From contig NZ_WTYR01000001.1 of assembly GCF_009827575.1 (NCBI RefSeq), positions 496,001 to 560,000 of the forward strand: a DNA stretch of 64,000 nucleotides. The letters are read 5' to 3'. Below, piece by piece: positions 1 through 8,532 of the stretch. How positions within the stretch are numbered: the stretch's first letter is position 1; each line of letters starts with the position of its first letter. A model generated the notes under the pieces. That model was not told where the DNA came from. It did not search any database and was given only the letters and a program-made list of their open reading frames with translations. A program made the translations under genes and the position numbers. The stretch is from Alteriqipengyuania halimionae. Lineage in GTDB: Bacteria > Pseudomonadota > Alphaproteobacteria > Sphingomonadales > Sphingomonadaceae.

Positions 1-486
1 GAGGAGATCTCGAACCTTCTGTGCGGCGAACCGGAAGTGAAGCCGATCGGCCTCGGCGCGCGGGACTCGCTGCGCCTGGAAGCGGGGCTTCCGCTTTACG
101 GTCATGATCTTTCGCCTGAAACGAGCCCGATCGCAGCCGATCTCGTCTTCGGGATCAACAAACGCCGCCGCGCCGAAGGTGGCTTCCACGGCGCGAGCCG
201 CGTCCAGTCCGAACTCGCTGACGGAACGCAAACCAAGCGCGTCGGCCTTGCGCTCGACGGCCGTCGTGCCGCGCGCGAAGGCGATGCGATCATGGCGGGC
301 GATACGCAGGTCGGCATGGTCACGAGCGGGGGCTTCGCGCCCAGTCTCGGCCATCCGATCGCGATGGGTTACGTTGCGCTCCAGCACGCCGAAACCGGCA
401 CCGAACTCGAGATCGATGTGCGCGGCAAGCGGCTTTCCGCCAAGGTCGTGCAGATGCCTTTCGTCCCCAACCGCTATTTCCGCTGA
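1..486 (+). CDS. gcvT: Aminomethyltransferase (glycine cleavage T protein), 3' part
   Basis: C-terminal part of the T protein, which transfers the methylene group of glycine from the lipoyl arm of GcvH to tetrahydrofolate. The open frame runs off the left edge, so the 5' end lies outside the window. Visible hallmarks are the [20 protein letters not shown] stretch (about residues 17-36 of the visible part), typical of the folate-binding core, and a C-terminal beta-barrel ending in [13 protein letters not shown]. Stop at 484-486, followed 11 nt later by gcvH behind a GAGGAG ribosome site, so the two are cotranscribed. The family is about 370-390 residues; roughly 160 are present. Confidence 0.96.
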   Translation, partial: EEISNLLCGEPEVKPIGLGARDSLRLEAGLPLYGHDLSPETSPIAADLVFGINKRRRAEGGFHGASRVQSELADGTQTKRVGLALDGRRAAREGDAIMAGDTQVGMVTSGGFAPSLGHPIAMGYVALQHAETGTELEIDVRGKRLSAKVVQMPFVPNRYFR

Positions 487-497
487 GGAGAATTCGA

Positions 498-869
498 ATG
501 CCCCGCTATTTTACCGAAGATCATGAGTGGATCGATGTCGAAGGCGAGATGGGAACCGTCGGTATCACCGATTACGCGCAGAGCCAGCTGGGTGACATTA
601 CCTTCGTCGAACTGCCGGAAAAGGGCGATCAGCTGAAGAAGGGCGATGCACCCTGCGTGGTCGATTCGGTCAAGGCCGCGAGCGACGTCTATTCACCCGT
701 CACGGGCGAGGTGATCGAGGTCAATGGCGATCTCGACGAGCAGCCCGAGCTGGTCAACAGCGATGCCGAAGACGGGGGCTGGTTCTTCAAGATCCGCCTC
801 GCCAATCCGGATGAGCTTTCGGGCCTGATGGATGCGGACAAGTATTCGAGCTTCGTCGACGGTCTCTGA
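498..869 (+). CDS. gcvH: Glycine cleavage system H protein
   Basis: Lipoyl carrier protein that shuttles the aminomethyl intermediate between P, T and L proteins. The 123-residue length is normal. The lipoylation motif [12 protein letters not shown] is present with the acceptor lysine at residue 59; the N-terminal HEWIDVEG stretch is also family-typical. The ATG follows a strong GAGGAG site, 11 nt after gcvT. About 136 nt separate it from gcvPA, and that gap carries a palindromic repeat, so gcvPA-gcvPB may be partly uncoupled from gcvT-gcvH. Confidence 0.97.
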   Translation: MPRYFTEDHEWIDVEGEMGTVGITDYAQSQLGDITFVELPEKGDQLKKGDAPCVVDSVKAASDVYSPVTGEVIEVNGDLDEQPELVNSDAEDGGWFFKIRLANPDELSGLMDADKYSSFVDGL

Positions 870-876
870 CGAAACT

Positions 877-990
877 CCCCTCCCGTAGCCGGGAGGGGCA
901 GGGGGTGGGCATGGGCCGCAAGGCTCGCCCCGTTGCGATCAATACCGCCGCGCGGCGCAAGTCTCGTTTCCTTCCCACACGCGGGAGGGG
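877..990. repeat. GC-rich palindromic intergenic repeat between gcvH and gcvPA
   Basis: A perfect 9-bp inverted repeat (CCCCTCCCG at 877-885, CGGGAGGGG at 890-898, 4-nt loop) is followed by a G-rich tail, and a second GCGGGAGGGG lies at 981-990. Elements of this look (cctcccg...cgggagggg-caggggtggg) are scattered in intergenic regions of many alphaproteobacteria; that is from memory. As RNA the hairpin could attenuate or stabilise the gcv transcript. There is no T-run, so it is not a standard terminator. Confidence 0.5.
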
Positions 991-1005
991 CGATTGGGGA
1001 AAAAG

Positions 1006-2376
1006 ATGCGTTACCTGCCACTGACCGACGACAACCGCCGCGAGATGCTCGGCGTGATCGGCACGGACAGCGTCGACGACCTGTTCGTCGACGTGCCCGC
1101 TGAAGCACGCCTGACCGGCGATATCGAGGGATTGCCCAAGTACGCCAGCGAGCTCGCCGTCGAACGCCACATGGCGCGGCTGGCGGCCAAGAACATCGCG
1201 GCGGGTAACGTGCCGTTCTTCCTCGGCGCAGGGGCCTATCGGCACCACGTTCCGGCCTCGGTCGATCACCTGATCCAGCGCGGCGAGTTCCTGACCGCCT
1301 ACACGCCGTATCAGCCCGAAATCGCTCAGGGCACGTTGCAGGTGCTGTTCGAATTCCAGACTCAGGTCGCGCGACTGTTCGGTACCGATCTCGCCAATGC
1401 ATCGCTCTACGACGGATCGACCGCCTGCTGGGAAGCGATCACGATGGCGGGCCGCGTAACGCGCCGGTCGCGTGCGGTGCTCGCCCACGGTCTGCACCCG
1501 CATTACGTCTCGACCGCGCAGACCATGGCGAAGTTCACCAAGGACGAACTGTTCGCCGGTGCGCCCGATCTCGACGCGAGCTGTGAGGAAGACGCGATCA
1601 TTGCGCAAATCGACGACACGACGTCGTGCGTCGTGGTGCAGTACCCGGACATCCTCGGCCGTATTCCCGATCTCGCAAAGATTGCCGAGGCGGCGCATGA
1701 CAAGGGTGCGCTACTGGTGGCGGTTGTTACCGAGCCGGTCGCACTTGGCCTGATCGAGGCCCCGGGCGCGCTGGGTGCCGATATCGTGGTGGGCGAAGGG
1801 CAATCGCTCGGCGTCGGTCTCAATTTCGGCGGTCCGTATCTGGGCCTGTTCGGTTGCCGCGAAAAGTATGTTCGCCAGATGCCGGGGCGGCTGTGCGGCG
1901 AAACCGTCGATGCCGATGGCAAGCGGGGCTTCGTGCTGACGCTCTCGACCCGCGAACAGCATATCCGGCGCGAGAAGGCGACGTCGAATATCTGCACCAA
2001 TTCAGGTCTTTGTGCACTGGCCTTCAGCATTCACATGACCCTGCTGGGCGGGACCGGACTGGAGAAGCTCGCCCGCATCAACCATTCACGTGCGCGGTTG
2101 GCTGCACAGCGGCTAAGCGAGATCGAAGGGGTGTCGGTACTCAACACCGCCTTCGTCAACGAGTTCACCCTCGTCCTGCCTTCAGACGCGCGTGTTGCGG
2201 TGCGTGAATTGGCCGACCGCCGTGTGTTGGGCGGCGTTTCGCTGGGTCGCCTCTACCCGGACGAGGATGCGCTGGCGAACGGCCTTGTCGTCGCCGTCAC
2301 CGAGACCTGCTCGGCCGAGGATATCGAGGCATTCGCCACCACGCTCGAAGCTGTCCTGCAAGGAGAAGCGGCATGA
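1006..2376 (+). CDS. gcvPA: Glycine dehydrogenase (decarboxylating) subunit 1
   Basis: N-terminal half of the two-subunit P protein. With GcvPB it decarboxylates glycine and loads the aminomethyl group on GcvH. Its sequence opens MRYLPLTDDNRREML and contains family segments such as FLGAGAYRHHVPASVDHLI and TPYQPEIAQGTLQ. This half lacks the PLP lysine, as expected. I chose the ATG at 1006 over an in-frame TTG at 994 because it matches the usual start MRYLP and sits 5 nt after GGGGA. 456 residues, normal. The stop overlaps the gcvPB start by 4 nt (ATGA), indicating translational coupling. Confidence 0.96.
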   Translation: MRYLPLTDDNRREMLGVIGTDSVDDLFVDVPAEARLTGDIEGLPKYASELAVERHMARLAAKNIAAGNVPFFLGAGAYRHHVPASVDHLIQRGEFLTAYTPYQPEIAQGTLQVLFEFQTQVARLFGTDLANASLYDGSTACWEAITMAGRVTRRSRAVLAHGLHPHYVSTAQTMAKFTKDELFAGAPDLDASCEEDAIIAQIDDTTSCVVVQYPDILGRIPDLAKIAEAAHDKGALLVAVVTEPVALGLIEAPGALGADIVVGEGQSLGVGLNFGGPYLGLFGCREKYVRQMPGRLCGETVDADGKRGFVLTLSTREQHIRREKATSNICTNSGLCALAFSIHMTLLGGTGLEKLARINHSRARLAAQRLSEIEGVSVLNTAFVNEFTLVLPSDARVAVRELADRRVLGGVSLGRLYPDEDALANGLVVAVTETCSAEDIEAFATTLEAVLQGEAA

Positions 2377-3974
2377 ACGCCCCCAATGCATCCGGATGGA
2401 AGCCTGCCATGGGTGACGGCAGCGGCATCGCCGCCCCGACCAGCAGCGGCGATGCCGCGCTGATGCTCGAGGAAAAGCTGATTTTCGAACTCGCGGGCTG
2501 CGCCACGACAGGCGTCGATTTCGACGAAGAGGCCGGCGATATCGATCCAGCGCTCGGCAAGTTCGCGCGCAAGCAGGCACCGCAACTGCCCGGCCTCAGC
2601 GAGCCCGAAACGGTGCGTCACTACACCCGCCTCAGCCGCCAGAACTACGCGATCGACCTCGGGCCGTTCCCGCTGGGGAGCTGCACCATGAAGCACAATC
2701 CGCGCCTCAACGAGAAGGTCGCGCGGATGCCCGGTTTCGCCGATGTCCACCCGCTGCAGCCGGTGGATACGGTGCAGGGCGCGCTGGAAGTCATCAACGA
2801 GTTGGCGTTCTGGCTGATCGAGCTGACCGGCATGTATGGCGTCGCAATGAGCCCCAAGGCCGGTGCGCATGGCGAGTTGTGCGGGATCCTGTGCATCCGC
2901 GCCGCACTCGAAGCGAAGGGCGATGCGCGTGAAGTCATTCTCGTGCCCGAAAGCGCGCACGGCACCAATCCCGCCACCGCCGCCTTTGCGGGCTACAAGG
3001 TCGAAGCGATCCCGGCGACGAGCGAGGGTCGCGTCGATCTGGACAAGCTCAAGGAACGGCTGGGTCCCGATGTCGCGGGCGTGATGATCACCAATCCCAA
3101 CACGTGCGGCCTGTTCGAGCGCGACATGAAGGCGATCTCGGATGCGGTGCATGCGGCGGGCGGCTACGTGTATTGCGACGGAGCCAATTTCAACGCCATC
3201 GTGGGCAAGGTCCGCCCCGGCGACCTTGGTGTCGATGCGATGCACATCAACCTGCACAAGACGTTCTCCACGCCGCATGGCGGGGGCGGGCCTGGTTCCG
3301 GCCCGGTGGTGCTTTCCGAAGCCCTGGCTCCCTATGGCCCGCTGCCCTTCACCGCGCGGATGGAGGACGGCACGGTTCATCTCGTCGAGGAAGAGAGCCT
3401 CAAGGCATTCGACCACGCGAAGAGCTTCGGCCGGATGGCGGCATTCCACGGCCAGATGGGCATGTTTACCCGTGCGCTCGCCTATATCCTCAGCCATGGG
3501 GCGGACGGACTGCGCCAGGTGGCCGAGGACAGCGTGCTCAATGCGAACTACGTGTTGCGCCGCCTCGAGGCCACGCTCGATGCGCCCTATGCGGCGAGCG
3601 GGCCGTGCATGCACGAGGCGCTGTTCTGCGATGAAGGACTGGCGGAAGGCTTCTCGACCCTCGATATCGCCAAGGGGCTGATCGACGAAGGCTTCCACCC
3701 GATGACGGTGTATTTCCCGCTGGTCGTCCACGGTGCGATGCTGATCGAGCCCACCGAAACCGAGAGCAAGGACGGGCTCGATCGCCTGATCGACAGCTTG
3801 CAGCATGTGGTCGAGCGCGCGAAGGCAGGCGATGAAGCGCTCCATGGTGCGCCATATTACGCACCGCGCCGCCGCCTCGACGAGACGCAAGCGGCGAGGA
3901 AGCCGGTTCTGGTGTGGAAGGGTGAACCGGGCGTGTCGCGTATCCCGACGCCGAGCGAAGTGGGAGACCGCTAG
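2373..3974 (+). CDS. gcvPB: Glycine dehydrogenase (decarboxylating) subunit 2
   Basis: PLP-binding subunit of the split P protein. The PLP lysine is K296 in INLHKTFSTPHGGGGPGSGP, the diagnostic GcvP motif, preceded by the CDGANFNAIVG strand. Other conserved pieces are GSCTMKHNPR and VPESAHGTNPATA. 533 residues, slightly longer than typical because of an N-terminal extension of about 30 residues rich in Gly/Ala/Ser before MLEEKLIFELA. It overlaps gcvPA by 4 nt and ends 4 nt before the next gene. Confidence 0.96.
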   Translation: MNAPNASGWKPAMGDGSGIAAPTSSGDAALMLEEKLIFELAGCATTGVDFDEEAGDIDPALGKFARKQAPQLPGLSEPETVRHYTRLSRQNYAIDLGPFPLGSCTMKHNPRLNEKVARMPGFADVHPLQPVDTVQGALEVINELAFWLIELTGMYGVAMSPKAGAHGELCGILCIRAALEAKGDAREVILVPESAHGTNPATAAFAGYKVEAIPATSEGRVDLDKLKERLGPDVAGVMITNPNTCGLFERDMKAISDAVHAAGGYVYCDGANFNAIVGKVRPGDLGVDAMHINLHKTFSTPHGGGGPGSGPVVLSEALAPYGPLPFTARMEDGTVHLVEEESLKAFDHAKSFGRMAAFHGQMGMFTRALAYILSHGADGLRQVAEDSVLNANYVLRRLEATLDAPYAASGPCMHEALFCDEGLAEGFSTLDIAKGLIDEGFHPMTVYFPLVVHGAMLIEPTETESKDGLDRLIDSLQHVVERAKAGDEALHGAPYYAPRRRLDETQAARKPVLVWKGEPGVSRIPTPSEVGDR

Positions 3975-3978
3975 CGCC

Positions 3979-4440
3979 ATGTGGGATACGCTGTTCGGCC
4001 TGACCAATGGGATCGCACTGGCGGCTTGGGCGGTGTTGCTGTTCGGCCCGCGCACCAAGAGAATGCGCGCGGCGATCCTGCTTATCCCGATCGCGGTGCT
4101 GTGCGCACTTTATGCGGTGATGCTGATCGGCCTCACAGCCGGCCTGTTCGATCCGGTCGGCAATGCGGGCGGGATGAGCGAACTGGTGCGCAATTATTCG
4201 GTCGACGGTCTTATGGCGCTGTTCCAGTCGCGCGGAGGCATCGTCGTCGGCTGGACGCACTACCTCGCCTTCGACCTGATGGTGGGGTGGTGGATCGCCG
4301 GTGATGCCGACAGCCGTGGCATTCCGCGCTGGTCGCAACTTGGCGTCCTGCTGGCGACGTTCCTTGCCGGTCCGCTCGGCCTGGGGCTTTACCTTTTCTA
4401 TCGTGCTACTCGCCCCGAGGTCGCCAATGCCGATCATTGA
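3979..4440 (+). CDS. ABA4-like family membrane protein (DUF4281)
   Basis: A 153-residue protein with about four hydrophobic helices (residues about 5-22, 30-55, 90-108 and 118-142). The segment LAFDLMVGWWIAGDADSRG followed by a GPLGLGLYLFYR C-terminal helix is characteristic of ABA4/DUF4281 proteins, named after the plant neoxanthin-synthesis factor. The bacterial function is unknown; a carotenoid link is only suggested by the family name and by carotenoid production in related genera. It starts 4 nt after gcvPB and overlaps the next gene by 14 nt, so it is probably read as a continuation of the gcv transcript. The start ATG at 3979 avoids a long overlap with gcvPB. Confidence 0.8.
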   Translation: MWDTLFGLTNGIALAAWAVLLFGPRTKRMRAAILLIPIAVLCALYAVMLIGLTAGLFDPVGNAGGMSELVRNYSVDGLMALFQSRGGIVVGWTHYLAFDLMVGWWIAGDADSRGIPRWSQLGVLLATFLAGPLGLGLYLFYRATRPEVANADH

Positions 4441-4897
4441 CGAAGACAGCCCGCAGGTCCGATTTCCGCCGCCGCTGATCTTCGTGGGAAGCCTGTTGCT
4501 GGGACTGCTGGCCGACCGACTGCTTCGCCTTCCCTATCTGGTCGGGACCTGGCCGCAGACGCTCGGCTGGGTGCTGGTGGTGCTCGGTGGAGTGTTCATC
4601 GGGGCGGCGCTCGGCTGGTTCTATTCGGCCGGTACGAACCCCGAACCGTGGAAGCGCGACAATGCCCTCGTGACGAAGGGCTTCTACCGGATCACGCGCA
4701 ACCCGATGTATCTGGGCATGGCGCTGGCCGGCTTCGGGATCGCACTGGTGCTGGGTAGCTTCGGAGCGTTGGGCGGCGTCGCACTGGCGATCGTGCTCGT
4801 CGATCGTTTCGTGATCGTGCGCGAGGAAAGGCATCTGGCGCAGATTTTCGGCGAGGCGTATACGGCGTACCGCCAGCGCGTGCGTCGCTGGATCTGA
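4427..4897 (+). CDS. Isoprenylcysteine carboxyl methyltransferase (ICMT)-like integral membrane protein
   Basis: 156 residues with three to four membrane segments and the signature of the ICMT/phospholipid methyltransferase superfamily: GFYRITRNPMYLGM at about residues 85-98 and a C-terminal EERHLAQIFGEAYTAYRQRV amphipathic segment that lines the cofactor pocket. SAM-dependent methylation of a lipid or prenylated substrate is the inferred activity; the real substrate is unknown. It begins inside the last 14 nt of the ABA4-like gene, so expression is coupled. The next gene follows after 8 nt. Confidence 0.8.
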   Translation: MPIIDEDSPQVRFPPPLIFVGSLLLGLLADRLLRLPYLVGTWPQTLGWVLVVLGGVFIGAALGWFYSAGTNPEPWKRDNALVTKGFYRITRNPMYLGMALAGFGIALVLGSFGALGGVALAIVLVDRFVIVREERHLAQIFGEAYTAYRQRVRRWI

Positions 4898-4905
4898 GGG
4901 CGTCT

Positions 4906-5499
4906 ATGCATAACGATTCTCCCGCGACCCTGCGCAATCGTGCGCCGATCGCCGCTATCCTTGCCGAAGAATTGCCTGATGAAGGGCTGATCCTGGAAGT
5001 AGCGAGCGGCGGCGGAGAGCATGCGACCTTTTTCGCCGCCGGGTTTCCGATGCTGGGATGGCAGCCCAGCGATCGCGAGCCGGAGGCCACCCAGGCGATC
5101 CGCGCGCGCGCGGCTGGGCTAGGGCTGAAGAATCTTCGAGTACCGATCGTGCTCGATGCTGCTTTGGCGCAATGGTCGGTTCACGAGGCTGATGCGATCC
5201 TTTGCATCAACATGGTCCATATCAGCCCATGGTCTGCGACGACCGGTCTGTTCGAGGGTGCATCGAAGGTGCTCGGAGCCGATGCGCCGTTGATCCTTTA
5301 CGGTCCGTATATCGAGGACGAGGTCGAGACCGCGCTTTCCAATCTCGATTTCGACCGCAGCCTCAAATCTCGCGACCCGCGCTGGGGAATCCGTCACCGC
5401 GAGGAAATAGACGCGCTGGCCGAAGAGACAGGCTTCAAGTGCACGCGACGCGAGGCGATGCCGGCCAACAATCTGCTGCTGGTCTATCGCAAGCAATAA
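4906..5499 (+). CDS. DUF938 family SAM-dependent methyltransferase-like protein
   Basis: 197 residues with a class I methyltransferase fold signature, ILEVASGGGEHATFFA near residues 29-44 (SAM-binding loop) and the DAILCINMVHISPW motif near 86-99 typical of DUF938. The C-terminal WGIRHREEIDALAEETGF also matches that family. The substrate is unknown. It is the last gene of the run that starts with gcv; a hairpin follows directly after the TAA stop. RBS is weak (GAGGGCGTCT before ATG). Confidence 0.85.
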   Translation: MHNDSPATLRNRAPIAAILAEELPDEGLILEVASGGGEHATFFAAGFPMLGWQPSDREPEATQAIRARAAGLGLKNLRVPIVLDAALAQWSVHEADAILCINMVHISPWSATTGLFEGASKVLGADAPLILYGPYIEDEVETALSNLDFDRSLKSRDPRWGIRHREEIDALAEETGFKCTRREAMPANNLLLVYRKQ

Positions 5500-5501
5500 A
5501 A

Positions 5502-5524
5502 AGGCCGGCACAAGCGGCCGGCCT
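5502..5524 (-). terminator. Shared hairpin terminator between DUF938 gene and entericidin gene
   Basis: Perfect 7-bp stem AGGCCGG/CCGGCCT with a 9-nt loop lies between two convergent genes. In the minus direction the stem is followed by TTTTTATTG, a good intrinsic terminator for the entericidin gene. In the plus direction it ends in CTCTTGAA, which is weaker, but it may serve both genes. Confidence 0.75.
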
Positions 5525-5548
5525 CTTGAAGGTGTATTTGCGAGCGAA

Positions 5549-5680
5549 TCAATCGATCGCGTCTTCTCCGGCTTCGCCGACCGACTCGATATCCTGGCCT
5601 ACGCCTTTGACCGTGTTGCAGGCCGTGGCGCCAAGGGCGAGGGCAACGGTGCCCGTTGCGATGAGAATTTTGCGAACCAT
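5549..5680 (-). CDS. Entericidin A/B family small lipoprotein
   Basis: A 43-residue ORF: MVRKILIATGTVALALGATA then C21-NTVKGVGQDIESVGE. The Lys/Arg start, hydrophobic core and Cys21 form a lipoprotein signal, and CNTVKGVGQDIES is the entericidin signature. Family members are small outer-membrane or envelope lipoproteins; in enterics EcnA/EcnB were described as an antidote/bacteriolysis pair. Only one copy is present here. An AAGGA ribosome site lies just upstream of the ATG at 5680, and an intrinsic terminator follows at 5502-5524, so it is monocistronic. The residue before Cys is Ala and the lipobox is slightly atypical. Confidence 0.88.
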   Translation of the reverse strand: MVRKILIATGTVALALGATACNTVKGVGQDIESVGEAGEDAID

Positions 5681-5740
5681 GGTGCTATCCTTCTTGTTCG
5701 GCGCTGATCGCGCGGTGGAAAGGAAACGAAAGGTGCAGAT

Positions 5741-6643
5741 TTAGGTTCCGGCCGAAGCCCTGCGAAGGCGCAGGTAACGCTCCCGCATGACGATGATCGT
5801 GCCTGCGGTAATGATGAGCGGGGCACCAAGCCACAGGGTCGGACCGGGCAAATCGTTCCAGAACAGCCATCCGAAGCCCGTCGCCCAGATCAGCGCAGTG
5901 TAGTCCATCACGATTACCGTCGCAGCCGATCCGAACCGAAGCGAAGCCGTGAGCAGCAACTGCCCTGCCGCGCCGGTCAGGCCGACGCCCAACAGCAGAA
6001 ACCATCCGGTCGTATCGTGAGCGGTCGCGAAAAAGGGCAGGAAACAGGCCGTCAGCGGCAGGGTGAGCAGGCAGAACCAGAAGACGATGCCTTGTGCCGT
6101 CTCGGTGCGATTGAGATCCTGGATCTGGATCGAGACCAGCGCGACCATGAAGGCGCCGGCCAATCCGATCGCCACGCCGAACGGATCGACATCGGCGCTA
6201 CCGGGCTGGGTCACAATCAGGATCCCGGCAAATCCTATGCCCACCGCGCTCCAGCGGTATTTGCCGATCTTTTCCTTCAGCAGAAGCATGGCGAGAATCA
6301 CGGCAAAGATCGGTGCTGTGAAATTGAGCGTGGTCGCTTCGGCAAGCGGCAGTAGTGTCACCGCGCTATAGATCAGGGCCATGCCGGTGATACCGTAGAG
6401 CGCGCGCACCAGATGCGCGGAAAAGCGCACCGGCTTGAGGCTTGCGATATCGGCCACAACCAGCGTCCATACGAACACGATCGGCAGGGTGATCGCCTGA
6501 CGCCAGAACACGATTTCGGAAAGGTGGACGCCAGCTTCGCCCGCCAGCTTGACCAATGCAGACATCGTCGCGAGCGCCATCGCGGCGAAGATGCGGACGA
6601 TCACCGCAAGCTGCGGGCGAGGGGCGGCGACGGTCGAATCCAC
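5741..6643 (-). CDS. EamA/DMT-superfamily transporter
   Basis: A 300-residue inner-membrane protein with about ten hydrophobic helices arranged as two EamA repeats (roughly residues 13-140 and 155-290). Family-typical features are the first-repeat end APIFAVILAMLLLKEKIG and the matching second-repeat end APLIITAGTIIVMRERY. Family members export metabolites or amino acids; the substrate cannot be read from sequence. Monocistronic, divergent from the small membrane protein at 6723 with an 80-nt gap between them. Confidence 0.9.
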   Translation of the reverse strand: MDSTVAAPRPQLAVIVRIFAAMALATMSALVKLAGEAGVHLSEIVFWRQAITLPIVFVWTLVVADIASLKPVRFSAHLVRALYGITGMALIYSAVTLLPLAEATTLNFTAPIFAVILAMLLLKEKIGKYRWSAVGIGFAGILIVTQPGSADVDPFGVAIGLAGAFMVALVSIQIQDLNRTETAQGIVFWFCLLTLPLTACFLPFFATAHDTTGWFLLLGVGLTGAAGQLLLTASLRFGSAATVIVMDYTALIWATGFGWLFWNDLPGPTLWLGAPLIITAGTIIVMRERYLRLRRASAGT

Positions 6644-6722
6644 GAGCTCTCCCTTAGGCGGCTACGGGCATGACGCAAGCACGGCGCTTGCAGCGATCGC
6701 GCAAACGCCCATATCCCCGCGC

Positions 6723-6962
6723 ATGGATTGGAATGCGATCTGGAGCCATATCCGCTTTGCCAGCCCGGCCACGCAGGCTGCGCTCTGGGCTGGAGCGCTG
6801 TTGGTGGTCGCGGGACTATCGATCTGGGCGGAAAGCCGGCGGACGAAGCGCAGCACACCCGATGCGGTCGGCTTTATGCCCTGGACCTTTATCGCGCTCG
6901 CCTCGCTTTTCATCGCGGCGGGCTTGGCATTGGCGGCAGTGAAGGGCTGGCGCGCGGGTTAG
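6723..6962 (+). CDS. Hypothetical two-helix membrane protein
   Basis: 79 residues: an amphipathic start MDWNAIWSHIRFASP, a first membrane helix at about 18-35, a charged loop ESRRTKRSTPD and a second helix at about 50-70, ending KGWRAG. I do not recognise the family. It is likely real because codon use matches neighbours, no competing gene exists on either strand, and the hydrophobic/charged pattern is coherent. The ATG at 6723 was picked over upstream in-frame starts that would run into the divergent transporter gene. It converges with cpaF, with 25 nt between the stops. Confidence 0.6.
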   Translation: MDWNAIWSHIRFASPATQAALWAGALLVVAGLSIWAESRRTKRSTPDAVGFMPWTFIALASLFIAAGLALAAVKGWRAG

Positions 6963-6987
6963 AACTCCGCGTCCGTCCGGACGAGCC

Positions 6988-8532
6988 TTAGAGGCAGGCT
7001 TCCAGATAGGCCTGGTCGAACCCGAACTGGCGCGCCTTTTCCAGCGTGTAGGGGCGGAGGCCCGAGCTGCGGAACTCGCCCATGATCTTGCCGTCGTCGC
7101 TCTCGTCGAGATACTCGAACTTGAACAATTCCTGCGTCACGATCACGTCGCCTTCCATCCCGATGACCTCGGTAATGTTGGTCGTGCGGCGCGAACCGTC
7201 GCGCAGGCGCTTCACCTGCACGATGAGATCGACCGATTCGGCGATCTGCCGGCTGATGGCTTCCTTGGGGATCTTGATGTCGCCCATCAGGATCATGTTT
7301 TCCATACGGCCCAGACACTCGCGCGGACTGTTGGCGTGAAGCGTACACATCGAACCGTCATGGCCGGTGTTCATCGCAGCGAGGAGGTCGAAACATTCCG
7401 CGCCACGAATTTCGCCGAGAATGATCCGGTCGGGGCGCATACGCAGGGCGTTTTTCACGAGGTCGCCGATCGTGATCGCGCCCTGACCTTCGAGGTTCGG
7501 CGGACGCGTTTCGAGCGGCAGCCAGTGCGGCTGCTGCAGGCGCAGTTCGGCGGCGTCTTCGATCGTCAGCACGCGTTCGCCCGGGTCGATCATCTTCGAC
7601 AAGGCATTGAGCATCGTCGTCTTGCCCGAGCCGGTACCGCCCGAAATAACCACGTTCATGCGGCAGGCACCGGCGATCTTGAGCGCGGTGCACATCTTGT
7701 CGTCCATCGATCCGAAGCCCTCGAGCATGTCGAGCGTTATCGGTTTCTCGGAGAATTTACGAATCGAGATTGCGGTGCCGCGCAGCGACAGCGGCGGCAC
7801 GATCACGTTCACACGGCTGCCGTCCTTGAGGCGGGCGTCGGCGAGCGGGGTGGTCTGGTCGACGCGGCGGCCGACCTGGTTCACGATGCGCTGGGCAATC
7901 TGGAACAGGTGCTGCTCGTCGCGGAAGCGGATATGGGCAAGCTGGAGCTTGCCGCCCTTTTCGACGTAGGTCTGGTCGGGCCCGTTGACCATGATGTCCG
8001 AGACATCGGCATCATTGAGCAGTTCCTCGAGCGGACCGAAGCCGAGCAATTCATCGACCAGCACCTTCTCGAGCGCGAATTGCTCGCGCCGGTTGAGCGT
8101 GACCTTCAGTTCGGCCAGCACTTCGAGGATGATCGGGCGGAATTCCTCCGACAATTCGTCCTTGGTCAGCGTGGCAGCGGCTTCGGGATCCACTCGTTCG
8201 AGCAGGCGCGGCAGCACCTGCTCCTTGATCTTGTGAACGCTGGCTTCGAAGCCGTCCTGCTCTTGGGGCTCGTGAACGTTGTTCGATCGTTCGGCGAGAC
8301 GCGCCATCGCATCGCCGCCCTTTTGCATGCCCGACGGCACGGCCGTGTTCGACGATCCATCCTTGTCGTCGGGCAAGGGCGGAAACTGGTCTCCGCCCGA
8401 AGATGACTTGTCTTGCGATGATTTGGATGGCGGCGGCGTGCCGTTGCCTTTCATCGGACGCGCGACGCCGAAGCTGGGCCGCGACCCGCCGGGGCTGCTG
8501 CTCGTTCCGTTCTTGCGTCCGAATGCGCTCAT
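6988..8532 (-). CDS. cpaF: CpaF/TadA family pilus-assembly ATPase
   Basis: A 514-residue secretion ATPase of the type II/IV superfamily. After a low-complexity, Ser/Gly/Pro-rich N-terminus of about 80 residues comes the CpaF N-domain (KDELSEEFRPIILEVLAE), then VNGPDQTYVEKGGKLQ, Walker A GGTGSGKTTML around residue 297, the Asp/His boxes RPDRIILGEIRGAE, and GHDGSMCTLHANSPRE. It powers Flp/Tad pilus assembly in the inner membrane. None of the partner genes (cpaB, cpaC, cpaE, tadB, tadC, flp) are in the window, so it is an orphan here. In many sphingomonads cpaF does sit apart from the main cluster. Confidence 0.94.
   Translation of the reverse strand: MSAFGRKNGTSSSPGGSRPSFGVARPMKGNGTPPPSKSSQDKSSSGGDQFPPLPDDKDGSSNTAVPSGMQKGGDAMARLAERSNNVHEPQEQDGFEASVHKIKEQVLPRLLERVDPEAAATLTKDELSEEFRPIILEVLAELKVTLNRREQFALEKVLVDELLGFGPLEELLNDADVSDIMVNGPDQTYVEKGGKLQLAHIRFRDEQHLFQIAQRIVNQVGRRVDQTTPLADARLKDGSRVNVIVPPLSLRGTAISIRKFSEKPITLDMLEGFGSMDDKMCTALKIAGACRMNVVISGGTGSGKTTMLNALSKMIDPGERVLTIEDAAELRLQQPHWLPLETRPPNLEGQGAITIGDLVKNALRMRPDRIILGEIRGAECFDLLAAMNTGHDGSMCTLHANSPRECLGRMENMILMGDIKIPKEAISRQIAESVDLIVQVKRLRDGSRRTTNITEVIGMEGDVIVTQELFKFEYLDESDDGKIMGEFRSSGLRPYTLEKARQFGFDQAYLEACL

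Noticed and set aside
2253-4058. 601-residue open frame on the minus strand over gcvPB
   Set aside because: Antisense shadow of gcvPB in high-GC DNA; composition is His/Arg/Gly-rich with no motif, and gcvPB is certain.
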